Origin: Isoetes taiwanensis
Taxonomy: Eukaryota; Streptophyta; Lycopodiopsida; Isoetales; Isoetaceae
Direction of reading: 5' to 3'
Assembly (NCBI GenBank): GCA_021234155.1
Contig: JAJEKV010000058.1
Location: 7,688,992-7,752,991 of the forward strand
DNA: 64,000 bases
Positions 24,669 through 37,320 of this stretch are shown here, in pieces (position 1 is the stretch's first letter; each line of letters starts with the position of its first letter). Under the pieces are notes generated by a model. It was not told where the DNA came from. It did no database searches and was given only the letters and a program-made list of their open reading frames with translations. The position numbers were made by a program, and so were the translations under genes.

Positions 24669-26240
24669 CTAAGGCCAATACTTTTTAAGGTATTTCAAGT
24701 TGGTAGGATTAGGCAGCCGCTCCAGATTCATCCGTTGCAACCAATATGAGTGTTCACCAGCCTTTTGTGCTATCATATATGGGCCTTCCCAACGTGGCTG
24801 AAACTTCTTGACATGTTTCTCTCTATTCCACTTCATTACCAATTCACCTTCCTCAAACCCACTCTGCAAAAGTTGTTTTCTCTGAAAGTAGACTTTATCT
24901 TTAGCCCTCTTGATTTGCATGTTCATTTCTGCGATCCATCTGTCCTCTTCAAGTTGCATTATGTGCTCAAATCTAGTCTGCAAAGGGTCGTGTTCACCTA
25001 TTTCCATCTCCAAAGCGTACTTTAAAGTGGGCAACTCTATATCAATCGGGAGCAATGCCTCAGTCCCATATACAAGATTAAAAGGAGAATAGCCAGTTGC
25101 TGACTTCCAAGCAGTCCGATATGCCCATAATGCTGTTTCTAATTTGATATGCCAGTCTCTCCCTGTCTCCTTCACTGTCTTCTTCAATATTCGTATCAAT
25201 ACTTTGTTACTAGATTCAGCTTGCCCATTACCTTCCGGATAATAGGAGGAGCTTTTCAGATGCTTTATATGTAACTTCGCCACAAGTTCCATAATTACGC
25301 TGTTAATGAAGTGTGTACCCCTGTCCGTAAGAATTTTTCTGGGTATACCAAACCTACAACACAGATGTGTAAAGATAAATCCAGCTGTATTCTCTGCCGT
25401 GGCCCTCCTAAGGGGAACTGCCTCTGCCCACTTGGTAAATAGATCAGTCGCTACCAAAATATATTCATGTTGCGCTGAAGATTGTGGGTCAATGGGTCCT
25501 ATATAATCCAGCCCCCACATTTGAAATGGGCCATCTGTATCTATAGGGACCAACTCACCTGGATAGAACTTTGCTGCTGCAAAAGCTTGACATGCATGGC
25601 AATGCTTAACGTATTCTTGGCAATCTCGATGTAAAGTTGGCCAGAAGTAACCAGCCCTAAGCACTTTCTTTGCTGTCATTCTTCCTGCCATATGGCCTCC
25701 ACAAATGCCTTCATGGCAATGAGCCATTGCTACACCCTGTTCTTCTTCATCTAGACATCGAAGCAATATTCCATCCATTGTTTTCCGACACAAGATATCT
25801 CCGACTAAAAGAAAGGATAGACAATTCAATTTAAACCGTCGCAATGCTTTAGGAGACTTATATTTAGGCAACTCTTGATCCCTCAAGTATATTATGATCT
25901 CGTGCATCCATGACTGTTGTGCGTCAACAAATAGTTCTGGACTGATTTGTTCTATCCAAGTTGACTGAAAATGGACGTATGATTCTATATTATCCTCCAC
26001 ATCAATGTGCACCTGTTCTGCCTCCTCTTTCTCTTCTAAATCATAATTATAAAATGCATATGGTATATACTTACTTGGGTCTCTCGCACCATCATAAACC
26101 TTCACTTCCAAGCGATATTCCTGCAGCATAACAGCCCACTTATGCAACTTTGCTTTCTTGTGGCTTTTCTTTGTAGAGAAGCGTAAAGGATTTTGTTTCA
26201 TGTACACCGTGATTTTACGAGTTGGAAAAATAGTGGCCAC
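24669..26240 (-). pseudogene. Gypsy pol: RNase H C-terminus and integrase
   Basis: An open frame of 523 codons. Residues ~30-70 are the end of the RT-linked RNase H (KWAVMLQEYRLEV). Then comes the integrase HHCC zinc finger (HCHEGICGGHMAGRMT ... HCHACQAF). The catalytic core has D in WGLDYIGP, D in LTDRGTHF and E in YYPEGNGQAESSNK. GYSPFNLVYG and a C-terminal region (GELVMKWNREKHVKKFQPRW...GPYMI) follow, without a chromodomain. This is the best preserved part of the element. It would insert element cDNA into the genome. Confidence 0.9.
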
Positions 26241-27600
26241 ATTTATCCACTAGGGATTTTAGAGCTGCTTTGCTCTAGTTTAGGGTACTTCTCCTCCCAA
26301 GCGACCATTGCTTCCCTGCATACATAACTACACCACCTTGCGACATAAGGCTATCCCCATTTGCCCACCTTGTGGACCGTGATATAGGCAGAGAATGGGT
26401 GATCCCTGCTTTGGAGGAATTAATAGTTGTTTGCTTGACATGATTGTTTTATTTTTGACCATGCATCATCGCATTCCTTTGTCCATTCTATCCCAACAAA
26501 CTTGCTTCTACCCTTTGGTACATGCCCCTGTCTCGTTAACTCCGTAATAGGGCTTAATATATGAGACATGTTTGGAATATACATCCTCTAAAGCTCACCA
26601 TACCGATAAGTCCTTTTGGTCGCTTTCAAGGTCTTAGGTGGTGGCATGCTTTGAAGTACTTCCATTTTGTCTTCAAGAATGCGAATGCCATTTTTCGACA
26701 CTTCATGCCCCAATAAAACACCCCTGTCAGTAAAAAAAACACATTTGCAAGGATTTAAAATACCTCAAATTTTTTGCATAGCTCACACACGTGCCATAGT
26801 TGCCCCAAGTGTTGAGACCTAGGAGTTGCCAAGCACAAATCATCCAAGAATATCCCCGAGTAAGTCCGATGGGATGTCCTTGAATATTACGCACATAACT
26901 TCGTTGAAGGCGGGGGCATTCTTAACGCCGAAAGGCATCCTCTTCATTGCATATGTGCCCCATGGAGTTATAAAGGAGGTTTTTGGTTGATCCTCTTCCT
27001 TAATATAGATCTGATTGAATCTCGAGAAGCCATCCATAAATGAATAGACTTCCTGACCTGCCACAGTATGAAGTATATCTTCCAGGAAAGGTAATGGATA
27101 ACAATCTTTAAAGCGTGGCCTTGTTTAACTCGATAGTCAATGCAGATTCTCGTTTTCCATTTTTTAAGTACCGCACTATGCATGATACCCAAGGTGGATT
27201 TTGTATTTCATAAATCAGTCCCCGCTTGCAACATTTTCTGAATTTCCTCCCGCACCAAAGATTAGCAAATTTGGATTTATCCTTCGTAATTTCTCACAGA
27301 CCGGCTTAGCTTCCGGCTTCACTTTTATTTCAAATTCATATGTTTCTTTAGATACACCTTTCATTTCAGAGTAATCATAAGCAAATACTTCCGAGTATTC
27401 TTGGAATAACCGAACAAGATTGCCTTTTTCCTCGTTTCATTGACTAAGGTCCCTAAAGCCAATTTCCTTTCTTGACCATTCTTCACAATAGTGATATCAC
27501 AAGTATGTGCTTCCCTTGCAACGCGTCGACCACCAATATTGGATGCAATTTCTCTAAATCTTCTACTTCTTTATCTTCCTCTTCAACTGCCCTTCTTCAA
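26241..27600 (-). pseudogene. Gypsy pol: decayed reverse transcriptase and RNase H
   Basis: Pieces in several frames: a linker of the EVYAYDYSEMKG type, KTRICIDYRV, VYSFMDGFSRFNQIYIKEED (RT motif with the first catalytic Asp), KTSFITPWGTYAMKRMPFGV, and a degraded DD region near 26840. LGHEVSKNGI and a primer-grip-like region follow. Frameshifts are dense here although the neighbouring integrase is open. Confidence 0.8.
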
Positions 27601-27629
27601 GAAAGATAATTAAATAAGGTATTCTTGCA

Positions 27630-28018
27630 TAACGTCAGCCCTCGGAATTTTGTTCACGTGGCACATGACGTATCTCCCAGAACATAAATTTTGCCAATTT
27701 AGCATGCGCTTCATTCCACAACTGAAGTAGATATTCATTTCTAACTCTATAATCCCCGAGGATTTGACTACAAACAAGCTGCGAATCACCTCTAATATGG
27801 AGATGCGTGATGTTATGTTCTTGTGCCATTACCAAACCTGTCAATAACGCTTTATATTCTGCTGCATTGGACGTGCAACCATGTATGATCTCTCCCCTTT
27901 CTGCAAGCACTTCCATCTTGCTATTTTTAAGCACAACTCCCGTGCTAGCTAACTGCAACTTCCTTGAGATGCCTCCATCAAACCATAGATACGCAGATTT
28001 TTCGCCCCCATCTTCCTG
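27630..28018 (-). pseudogene. Gypsy pol: extra RNase H-like domain upstream of RT
   Basis: An RVT_3-type RNase H fold. The first acidic residue is in WFDGGISRK, the Glu in SNAAEYKALLTGL, the Asp in IRGDSQLV, and the C-terminal HVPREQN motif is present. In the gene order it follows the protease (joined in frame once the 28024-29564 insertion is ignored: HLL then VQEDG) and precedes RT. In the plant Tat-type elements I know, an extra RNase H follows the RT-linked one, so this position is unusual. Confidence 0.8.
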
Positions 28019-28023
28019 TACTA

Positions 28024-29564
28024 ATATGTAGCATAATAACAGGGGGTTACTTTTAGATTTTTATACGCTTTTTCATATGGTTTTTCTATGATTTCGTTGT
28101 TGTATTCGTTGAGGTGTACTAAATAGTATTTCTAGAGTGCACCCTTTATGGGCCGTTGATTTTCGTTGGTTGGAAAAATCCGAGGGTTGTTGTCTTTCTC
28201 TGCATGTGTTTGTGCATGAACACTATGCAAGTGTGTGCATGTGCATGTGCACATGCATGTGCATGTGTGTGCATGTGCACATGCATGTGCATGTGTGTGC
28301 ATGTGCATGTTCATATGCATGTGCAAGTGCAAGTGCATGTGCATGTGTGCATGTGTACTTGCCCTCTTGGATTATTTTACTACCACGAGATGGATTTTTT
28401 GCTCACACTTACAAAGGTATTTGTTTTTTAATGTTTCTTCAGTTAGCATAATGTTTTTTTTACAAGGTATTGGTTTCCTGATTCTACAATGTAGTCTTTG
28501 CAAAACCCCTTTTGTTTCCTTCCTATGATTTTGCAGATTCAAGTTTAGGCCCTCTGTTTGCTTTCAACTCTTGGATATTTCTCGCTTAGGATTGTTCATA
28601 GCAGCCAGCCTTTAGCTTCAATCAACAAACGGATTCTTATGCACACAACAAAAGCGGATTATTCCCGCCCTTTTCCATGTCAATCTTGATCGGTCAAACG
28701 GTGGCCACAAGAATACATTTATATTGTAGGTTTGGAACTTTAATCGAACCGTAAGGTGAATCATGCATTACCTTTAAGCTAGAGATGGAGCATCCAAAAT
28801 CATATGGATTGATAAACAATGGTGTCATTGTGAAAGAGAAATAGTTGTAGCGGAAGTAACAATATGTAGCATAATAACAGAGGGTTTTCTTTGTGTTGTA
28901 AACTTTATGACTTTCAGAATAATGGGATCAATCTGCTCTATCTTTATGGTAACTTTTACTTATGTTGTATTTGTTTTATTGTGATCAAATTCAAAAGCTA
29001 CAGGTGATGAAAGCCTCAAATGAATTCTAGTTTTTTTCTGGTTTGAATTCTAAAATTTTTGTCACACAGGGGGGGAGGGGGAGACGTCCCTAAGGCCCCG
29101 AAGGGGCCAAAAATTTTTTTTTGCAACATAAACCATTAACATCCAACATATAAAAATTAAATCCCCCAACACATAACAACCATTGACATTAACAACCAAC
29201 ACATAACTACCATTGACATTAATTAACATAACCATTGGGTCCAACACATTTAAATTAAAATCCCCCTTAAACCCCCTTTGGTTTGGGTGCATATTCACAC
29301 GGGGGGTGACGTAGGGCAGCGAGAGCCCTCATAATTGTATTTTGCACGTACGAAATCAACACCATATAGTATTCCGCTTGAAATCTTATAGTATTTTGCG
29401 AATCTTATTATACAGTATAGTAAATTTTGTACTTGCATACCCCACAAACGAGGAACTTTACGTACGGTATAGATTAAGGAATAAGGGGTGAATATGCCTA
29501 TCCAACAGCTCTCGTTGCCCGGAGTCACCCCCCGTGTGAATATGCGCCCAAACCAAAGGGGCTT
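28024..29564. mobile_element. Foldback-ended repeat family, copy B (complete)
   Basis: 1,541 bp with TSD TACTA at 28019-28023 and 29565-29569; an 8-bp imperfect reading TACTAATA/TACTAGTA is also possible. One end is ATGTAGCATAATAACAGG. The other is a foldback structure ending CCAAAGGGGCTT. It carries the CATGCA microsatellite and a second TGTAGCATAATAACAG motif at about 28865. It interrupts gypsy pol in frame. No coding of its own is recognised, so it is non-autonomous and of unknown class. Confidence 0.75.
29225..29564. repeat. Foldback arm pair at the end of copy B
   Basis: Inner arm from CCCCCTTTGGTTTGGGTG through CACACGGGGGG to GGGCAGCGAGAGC. The outer arm is its reverse complement, ending CCCAAACCAAAGGGG. 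About 50 bp of arm encloses a ~200-bp centre. The same structure is seen at 43115-43465, and half of it at 21200-21450. Confidence 0.8.
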
Positions 29565-29569
29565 TACTA

Positions 29570-31049
29570 GTAAGTGATTATCAATGTCATTGGATGTGAT
29601 CATTGGAGTCACCTCGGCATTGATAACAAATTGTCCCATCCCTTCATCTACCAGTAGGTCCTCTGTTTCTATAAGAAATGCTTCCTCATTCTTCTCCTCA
29701 TCGTTTCTCCTTTTCCCTTCACTGTTATAGATATATGATAATTTCATGCCATTGGCGATACTACAATAACCTCCGCCCCATACTGGCCTAGCATCAACTG
29801 ATTTCATCCATCGTCTTCGCAATAACAGATCATAGCTCGTGGGCTTACTTGGATCATCGTAAGATGGTACGACAACAAAATTTGCCACCACCGTTATGTT
29901 CTCAACTATCACTGGCACATCTGTTACAATCCCAATGGGGCGCACTTTATGACCAGAAAAGGTTCGAAGTATCTGCATAGTGGACTTATTCACATTAAGT
30001 CCAAGTTGCATCATTACATTATGCGGCATGACATTAGAACCAGATCCTCCATCAACAAATACCCTTTCCAATTGCTTCCCTTGCACTGTAGCTCCACATT
30101 CAAAAATACCAGGGTCTACGGCAGCTTCATTCACAATTATAGCGTTCACTAAACATTCTTCATCATCAATCTCCATATTGTTTACACAGCTCTCACCATT
30201 TTGCTCCATTAAGTCCATTAATTTCTGTTTGTATGAAGGGGCAACTTTTAGCAAGGTTAGCAGATCCATCCGTACACTTGAGCCCCTTAATAATCTTTCC
30301 AAATCTTGTGGGCCTTCTGTTTCTTCTGTTTTCTTAGGTGCAATGGGTAGATTATTCCTCAAGCGGCCTAAAGCAGCCTCTGTAGCAGAATCAGCCATTT
30401 TCGGGCTACTTTTAAGCGACGTTTTTGCATGTTTTGCTACTGGTACAACTGTGTTTCCTGATTGCACGTGTTGGCTTTTTGTCACTTCACCGTTTGGCAG
30501 TTCAAGATGTTGAGCACGGCTTTGTTGTCTTGTAACCACATTCAAGACTTCGTCCTCCTGTTCAAGCTCTACATTCTCCACATTCTGTTCTATCAGATTG
30601 ATGTTTGCATTTGAACTCGTGCTTGCACCTTTGTTTTTTAACATGTCCTGCCTAGACAAATATTGTTTGACCCTGCACTTTTCTTCAGTATGTCCTATTT
30701 CTTTGCAAAATGCACAAATCGGACATTCTTTTCCATAATGGCCTCTTATATTACACTTTGGACAAGGCCTTGCAAAACATGTAGCTTCTGTATGCCCCAA
30801 CCTTTGGCAAAAAGTGCACGTATTGATTGTAGCATTTGCTGCTTGCACTTTTAGAGCTTCAGTAAGCTATTTTGATATTTCTAGTAATGCCTGTATGCCC
30901 GTTTCAAGTCTAAGTCTATCAGTAGCCTTTGCTACCTCCTTCTTGATTTCCTCTTCAAATCGAACTTTCTTTTCTTTCTTATCACTTTGTACAGCATATA
31001 TTTCTCCTTCTCTCTCATTTTCCCATTCATGAGTCAGGTGTTGAGCCAC
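29570..31049 (-). pseudogene. Gypsy gag C-terminus (zinc knuckles) and protease
   Basis: Starts with HLTHEWENEREGEIYA (31049) and a charged helical stretch, then a stop near 30866, then CTFCQRLGHTEATC, CPKCNIRGHYGKEC and CAFCKEIGHTEEKC (three CCHC knuckles). A linker follows, then the aspartic protease with VDGGSGSNVMPHNVM (catalytic Asp) and YDLLLRRRWM. It reaches DIDNHLLV where the inserted element begins. The knuckles bind element RNA and the protease cuts the polyprotein (family knowledge). The N-terminal half of gag is at 45555-46068. Confidence 0.85.
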
Positions 31050-33939
31050 ACTGACCCCAATTTTTGGTCCACAGTTGTTTTTTACTTGTACGGAAGTGTT
31101 GTTTTATGCCAAAAACAACACCGAAATGGCCCCAAAAGTCCACGTGGCCCGTTTATCCGGATTTGCACAAAGAGACAGTGGTTTTTGGCAGAAAATTTCT
31201 ACTGTGGTTTTTTTGGCACCCTTTTTTTTTGGTCAACGTGTCCTTTTTTTCACTGTTGTTTTTTGCAAATTTTTGTCAACGTGTGGTTTTTTCTTGACTG
31301 TGGTTTTTTTCACGAGCCATACGTTGTTGTTCATCAAAATAACACGCGTTGGTGTAGATATTACTACACGTATAAACTTAAATTACAACGTCAAAGTAAG
31401 ATGGTTTGTTAAAAATAATTACATGTCGTTTAACCAAGTACCACCTGTTACTTAAATCTAGTTTGTTTTTAATGCTACTATCTATTGTTTTTCTAAAATA
31501 AAGACATGTAAAAAGCACTATTAGTACACATAGAAAAAAAAAAGATGTTTCCAATGTGTCTTTAGGCCAATGAAATATCGACACGTGGCATACTTTAAAA
31601 AATATAACGAATACAATATAATACAATATTGGCACGTGTCATAATTTGTTAAAAATAAAAACATTTTTTCGACACATTATTACTTTTTAAATGTGATTTT
31701 TAACCAATGAAATATTAACACATGGCATACTTTTTTAAATAACAAAGCACTATTTTAACTAATGAAATGTAGACACGTGGTGCACAATTGAAAAAAAAAT
31801 TAGTATATACCACAATTTAAAAGTCAATATATCTATGGATCCTTTATTGATTTTGTTTATTTCAAAATAAAGAAGCCTTTTGGGAATCGAACCCAAACAA
31901 ACCCACATGGCATAATAATATTAGATTGTAATACAAATTCTAAGATTCTATCACTAATTAATAAGGTAATGGAGGTATCAACCATTAGATACAAATAATT
32001 TAGATGCCACTGAAACCATTGAAATTCATAGAATTCATAATTTTGAAAGCAGAAAATGCATTACAATGCTTTAGATGGAATGATGTTCCACTTTTGCTTA
32101 ATTTTGATAAGAAACGGGTCTTTGGATCCATTACTTTCAAGACTACTTCAGGATCTGCATAAGGAAAAAATAATCATGTTCAAAAATGCCTAGATCATAC
32201 AAAAAATGACACAAGTTCAATGATTTTTACCTGTTTTAGAATCTACACTGATGTTAAGCTTCATCTGCATGCCTGTTGTTTAGAGAACAACGATTTACCT
32301 GCTCTGTTTACTTCAACAGATTTTGGAACGGGTTTTTTGAAGCTGGTCTAATAGCTTGTCCCTTTAGTTTCATTTCACAGCATCTAGCAGGTGTCACATT
32401 TAGTATCGTCCCTATAGACATAGATTCAATCCTTCATGAGGTAAGTTGCAAGCCCTGATTCCCAAAATAAGACAGCACCTGCAAACAGAGTCACCTATCA
32501 TTTAAAGAACAACCTCAAATCTAACACAAGGTCAATTACTCTAAAGACAAAAACTAGCCGAGATCTTACTGTTCTATCTCTTAAGCTTTGGTTTACTAAT
32601 CGAGCTTCGGGTCGCGAAGAACCCTATCCAAATCCTTTCTTTGCTTTGAGGTACCATTTCCTAAAATCCGAGTTAGTAATGCAAGGACTAGAGATCAAAA
32701 CATAAGAAAAAATAGATAATGCCATACCTCGCTCGCTCTTGTTCTTTGCTCCTCAAGCATAGCTCATTCTTTCGCTCCTTTGTCAAAAGCCGATGCTACT
32801 ATTAGGCACAAGACGATTCCGATGCTGCTATTAGGCAAGACGATTCCCTGCCATACCGGACACAATTAAGCTTGGATCCAACGTATTTGCAGGCTCGCAG
32901 ATCCATACCCACAGATCAAACCCCAGTTCCAAATCCAAATATCAGATCAAACGATTATGCCTGCTGGGAGGTTATGCTGGTAAGGACCAAATAAACCCAC
33001 AAACGAACAACCGAGCCCATAATCAGCTATGGCGACTAGCCCAATCCCGATTTCAACAGAATAATGGTTACAACCATATTAGGTGCAAGCTCTAGGCGCC
33101 AAGATTGAAGCTCGAGTGCCATCCCATCTAAGCTAGACGCCAAAACTCTAGGCGCCAAGAATGAAGCTCTGCCATCGCCAATCTCAGAAACACAAAGCTA
33201 CAAACCAAAGGCCGTTTCGGCAGCCAATAGGATTGCAGGACGCGGATCGCAATCTAAGCCGTTGGTGAGGCAAAATATTAGCCGTTGGATGCAATCTAAA
33301 TTATCACGAATATTCCTGTATATATTTATTTGTGATTTTGTCCGTGGTTTTGTTTGCAAATTTTTTTTGTGTTGAGCGATAATTAAAATTTTTGACATGA
33401 GAAATGTGCGAGTGATTATTTGTTGCTCTAAAATTTCCATCAAAATTAATACGAAGGATTTCTTATATTATGCTTCATTATTAGTGCACGTTGAAACATC
33501 GTAACCCTGCGGTAGGTGGGAATTCCTGGTTAGTATACTGTAAGTTATGTTTAAGAAACCAGGGTTATAGCCGAATCCTTCTGCACAGTAAACTGAGGCT
33601 CAAAGATTACTTGTCATGTTTCATATCCTGCAAAAAATAGGGTTTTCCAATATCAAGTTGCACCCTGTCTCAATCAGTTCGAGCTTTGGTTTTAACACTA
33701 TCCGGTCCGGTGCACACCGCCGAATCCGCGCCTCTTAGTTTTCCACAATCAAGTGTCGCCTCCCTAATCGCATCTGCACTAGGAGCAAAGTTTCAACATT
33801 GGAGCAGGGGGCTGGAGTTTTGGCATGCAAACGTAGGCACCTGCACTTATCCAGTCCCTACAAATGGCAAGCCATCTTTCTTTTTTAGAACCATTGCCAA
33901 GAATGCCATCCAAAAACCCCAGTGGTGACATGTTTGAGC
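31050..33939. other. AT-rich non-coding insertion within gypsy gag
   Basis: No gene is recognised. 31050-31330 is T/G-rich with repeated TGTGGTTTTTT motifs. 31560-31790 has four spaced repeats of CAATGAAAT...ACACGTGGCAT type, three containing CACGTG (31582, 31633, 31774). 32150-33200 is unique-looking sequence with GAGCTTCGGG and CTAGGCGCCAA repeats. Its origin is unknown; captured host sequence is possible. Confidence 0.4.
31878..31896 (-). other. tRNA T-arm/B-box-like motif, possible SINE remnant
   Basis: On the minus strand TTTGG, then GTTCGATTC, then CCAAA forms a T-arm with a 5-bp stem. No full cloverleaf was found upstream, so at most it is a tRNA-derived SINE remnant. Confidence 0.3.
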
Positions 33940-35460
33940 CACCTTGGCATGCTTGAGGCACCTAGGCACCAACATGCCACTTAGGCTCAAACATGCCAAG
34001 GTGGCTCAAACATGTCAAGGTGGCTCAAACGTGCCTCCAACATGCCACCTAGGCAACAACATGCCAAGGTGGCTCAAACCGCCAAGTGGGCTCCCAACAT
34101 GCCACCTAGGCTCCAACATGCCAAGGTGGCTCAAACATGCCACTAGGCTCAAACATGCCAAGGTGGCTCAAACATACCACCTAGGCCCTAACATGCCATG
34201 TGGGCTCAAACATGCCACTCGGCTCAAACATGCCAAGGTGGCTAAAACATGCCATGGGGGCTCCAACATGCCACCTAGGCTCCAACATGCCAAGGTGATG
34301 CCACCTAGGCACCAACATGCCACCTAGGCTCAAACATGGCCAAGGTGGCTCAAACATGCCAAGGTGGCTCCAACATGCCACCTAGGCTCCAACATGCCAA
34401 GGTGGCTCAAAAATGCCAAGGTGGCTCAAACATGCCATGTGGGCTCCAATGCATGCTACCTAAGCTCCAACATGCCAAGGTGGCTCAAACATGCCTAGTC
34501 ATCATGTCCAAATCATGCACGAGCCACCTTGGCATGTTGGAGCCTAGATGGCATGTTGGAGCACAAGGTGAGATGTGTTTGAGCCACCTTGGCATGTTTG
34601 GAGCCTAGGTGGTATGTTTGTGCCACCTTGGCATGTTGGAGCCCACGTGGCATTATATGTTTGAGCCTAGGTGGCATGTTGGAGCCTAGGTGGCATGTTT
34701 GAGCCACCTTGGCATGTTTGAGCCTAGGTGGCATGTTGGAGCCACCTTGGCATGTTGGAGCCTAAGTGAGCCTGCATGGCATGTTTGAGCCTAGGTGGCA
34801 TGTTTGAGCAACCTAGGAATGTTGGAGCCTAGGTGGCATGTTGGAGCCCATGTGGCATATTTGAGCCACCTTGGCAAGTTGGAGCATAGGTGGCATGTTG
34901 GAGCCAGCGTGGCATGTTTGAGCATGTTGGAGCCTAGTTGGCATGTTGGAGCCACCTTGGCATTTTTAGCCTAGGTGGCATGTTTGAGCCACCTTGGCAT
35001 GTTGGAGTCCACGTGGCATGTTTGAGCCTAGGTGGCATGTTGGAGGCTAGGTGGCATGTTTGAGCCCACCTTGGCATGTTTGAGCCACCTCGCATGTTCG
35101 AGCCTAGATGGCACGTTGGATCCACCTTGGCATGTGGGAGCTACCTTGGCATGTTTGAGCCTAGGTGGCATGTTTGAGCCACCTTGGCATGTTGGAGCCC
35201 ACATGGCATGTTGGAGCCTATGTGGCATGTTGGAGCCAACGTGGCATGTTTGAGCCACCTTGGCAGGTTTGAGCACGTTGGAGCCTAGGTGGCATGTTTG
35301 AGCCAACTTGGCATGTTGGAGCCTAGGTGGCATGTTGGAGACCACGTGGCATGTTTGAGCCACCTTGGCATGTTGGAGCCTGCGTGGCATGCTTGAGCCA
35401 CCTTGGCATGTTGGAGCATAGGTGGCATGTTGGAGCCCAGCGTGGCATGTTTGAGCCTTT
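33940..35460. repeat. Inverted minisatellite (foldback) with 19-bp units
   Basis: The left half (33940-34500) is tandem CAACATGCCACCTAGGCTC and AACATGCCAAGGTGGCTCA units. The right half (34515-35450) is the same units in inverted orientation (GGCATGTTGGAGCCTAGGTG). The turn is near 34500-34515. It is one large imperfect hairpin of tandem repeats. The Met/Pro/Lys/His-rich frames are artefacts. Confidence 0.9.
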
Positions 35461-37320
35461 TCTTGCCCGAGCGACAAAACACTTGGATTTCTACGGTCAT
35501 TGCGGGACACTTTGCGGAGGGATATGTTCTCCCGGACAGATCTTGAATTTTCTTGAGCCTGCTCGAAGCAAGTTACTTGAATGGAGAATTCAACGGTCGG
35601 ATAGGGAAACCGGGTTCCGGGAAGGGAGGCATTGGCATTTGCCCTCCCGGAGGAGCACTGGTAGGAAAGCCTACCTCGGTAAATCCAAACCCTATTTAAG
35701 GGGTTTCTATTGCTTCTTGTTTTCAAGCTGCAGCTTTCGACCATGTCTCAAGTGCAAGCCCTCCCGCTGAATAAAACTTCGACCTCCATAACGTAAACCC
35801 TACAATAACCTAGCAACGCCACGGGGTTTACGTTTTGGAGGCCATACCCCAGCCCAGATTGGACCAGGATCTTGCACAATGTCATGAAGTAGTGGGAGGG
35901 CGTTGGCCTTTTAAGGCGGAGCCCTAAAACCTTCAGGAAGAAGTTCGTCCCCAAAGGTCCTCTACGGAGGGTCCTTGGCCACGGGACGGGCAACTCTCCC
36001 ACCCCTAACTGTGATCTGACTCTTCCAGCGGTCTCGAAACATCGACATTACTCTAGAGACCAAGTTTAGGTAGGCGAAGACCACCCCTGCTCCCGGGCGT
36101 AAAGTAGCTCATGTCCAACATGTTCGTAGTGAATTGGCCTTAGCGGAGGGTGAGAATCACCGCCATGTAGAGGGTTAGTGTATCTTTTTGCTGCAAAAAT
36201 GACCGTGTAACTTGGTCCCTAGGGTAATTTTATTTGTTTGAGGACGACATGGCAAAGTCAAATCTCCATTCAGACCTTTGTCTTGCCCGAACGACAAAAC
36301 ACTTGGGTTTCTACGCGTCATTGCGGGGACACTTTGCGGAGGGATATGTTCTCCCGGACAGATCTTGAATTTTCTTGAGCCTGCTCGAAGCAAGTTACTT
36401 GAATGGAGAATTCAACGGTCGGATAGGGAAACCGGGTTCCGGGAAGGGAGGCATTGGCATTTGCCCTCCCGGAGGAGCACTGGTAGGAAAGCCTGCCTCG
36501 GTAAATCCAAACCCCATTTCGTCAGTTTCTATTGCTTCTTGTTTTCAAGCTGCGGCTTCACCGACCATGTCTTAAGTGCAAGCCCGAATAAAACTCGACC
36601 TCCATAACGTAAACCCTACAATAACCTAGCAACACACAGGGTTTACGTTTTGGAGGCCATACCCTAGCCAGATTGGACCAGGATCTTGCACAATGTCATG
36701 AGGTAGTGGGAGGGCGTTGACGCCAGAAGACGGAGCCCTAAAACCTTCCAGAAGAAGTTTGTCCCAAAGGTCCTCTCTGGAGGGTCCTTGGCCACGGACG
36801 GGCAACTCTCCCACCCCGGAACTGTGATCTGACTCTTCCAACGGACTCGAAACATCGACATTACCCTGGAGACCAAGTTTCGTGGGCAGAAGACCACCCC
36901 TGCTCCCGGAAGCGCCAAAGTAGCTCATGTCCAACACGTTCGTAGTGAATTGGCCTTAGCGGAGGGTGCAGAATACTGCCATGTAGAGGGTTCATGTTTC
37001 TTTTGCTGCAAAAGAGGAGTCCCTAGGGTAATTTCGCTGTTTCGGACGACATGGCGAAGTCAAATCTCCATTAGGAGCCTTTTGCTTGCCCGAACGACAA
37101 AACACTTGGGTTTCTACGGTTGATTTGCGGGACACTTTGAGGAGGGATTCTCCGGGACAGATCTTGAATTTTTTGAGCTCCTTTCGAAAGCAAGTTACCT
37201 GAATAGAGAATTCAACGGTCGGATAGGGAAACCGGGTTCCGGGAAGGGAGGCATTGGCATTTGCCCTCCCAGAGGAGCACTGGTAGGAAAGCCTGCCTCG
37301 GTAACCTTTGTGATGTCCGT
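35461..37320. repeat. ~0.8-kb tandem satellite, first block
   Basis: Two full copies and one partial copy of a unit starting GCCCGAACGACAAAACACTT (starts near 35465, 36288 and 37088). Each holds a hairpin CCTCCATAACGTAAACCC...GGGTTTACGTTTTGGAGG (35790-35845, 36598-36655). The CCCTAGGGTAATTT and GACCAAGTTT motifs also occur in the units at 39030-41770, so the two blocks are related. No coding seen. Confidence 0.85.

Noticed and set aside
28024-29564. Helitron, because one end reads CTAG after a hairpin
   Set aside because: A 5-bp target duplication is present and the CTAG belongs to the duplicated target, not to a CTRR terminus.
33944-35744. CRISPR-like regular repeats
   Set aside because: Units are contiguous minisatellite monomers without unique spacers, in a eukaryotic genome.
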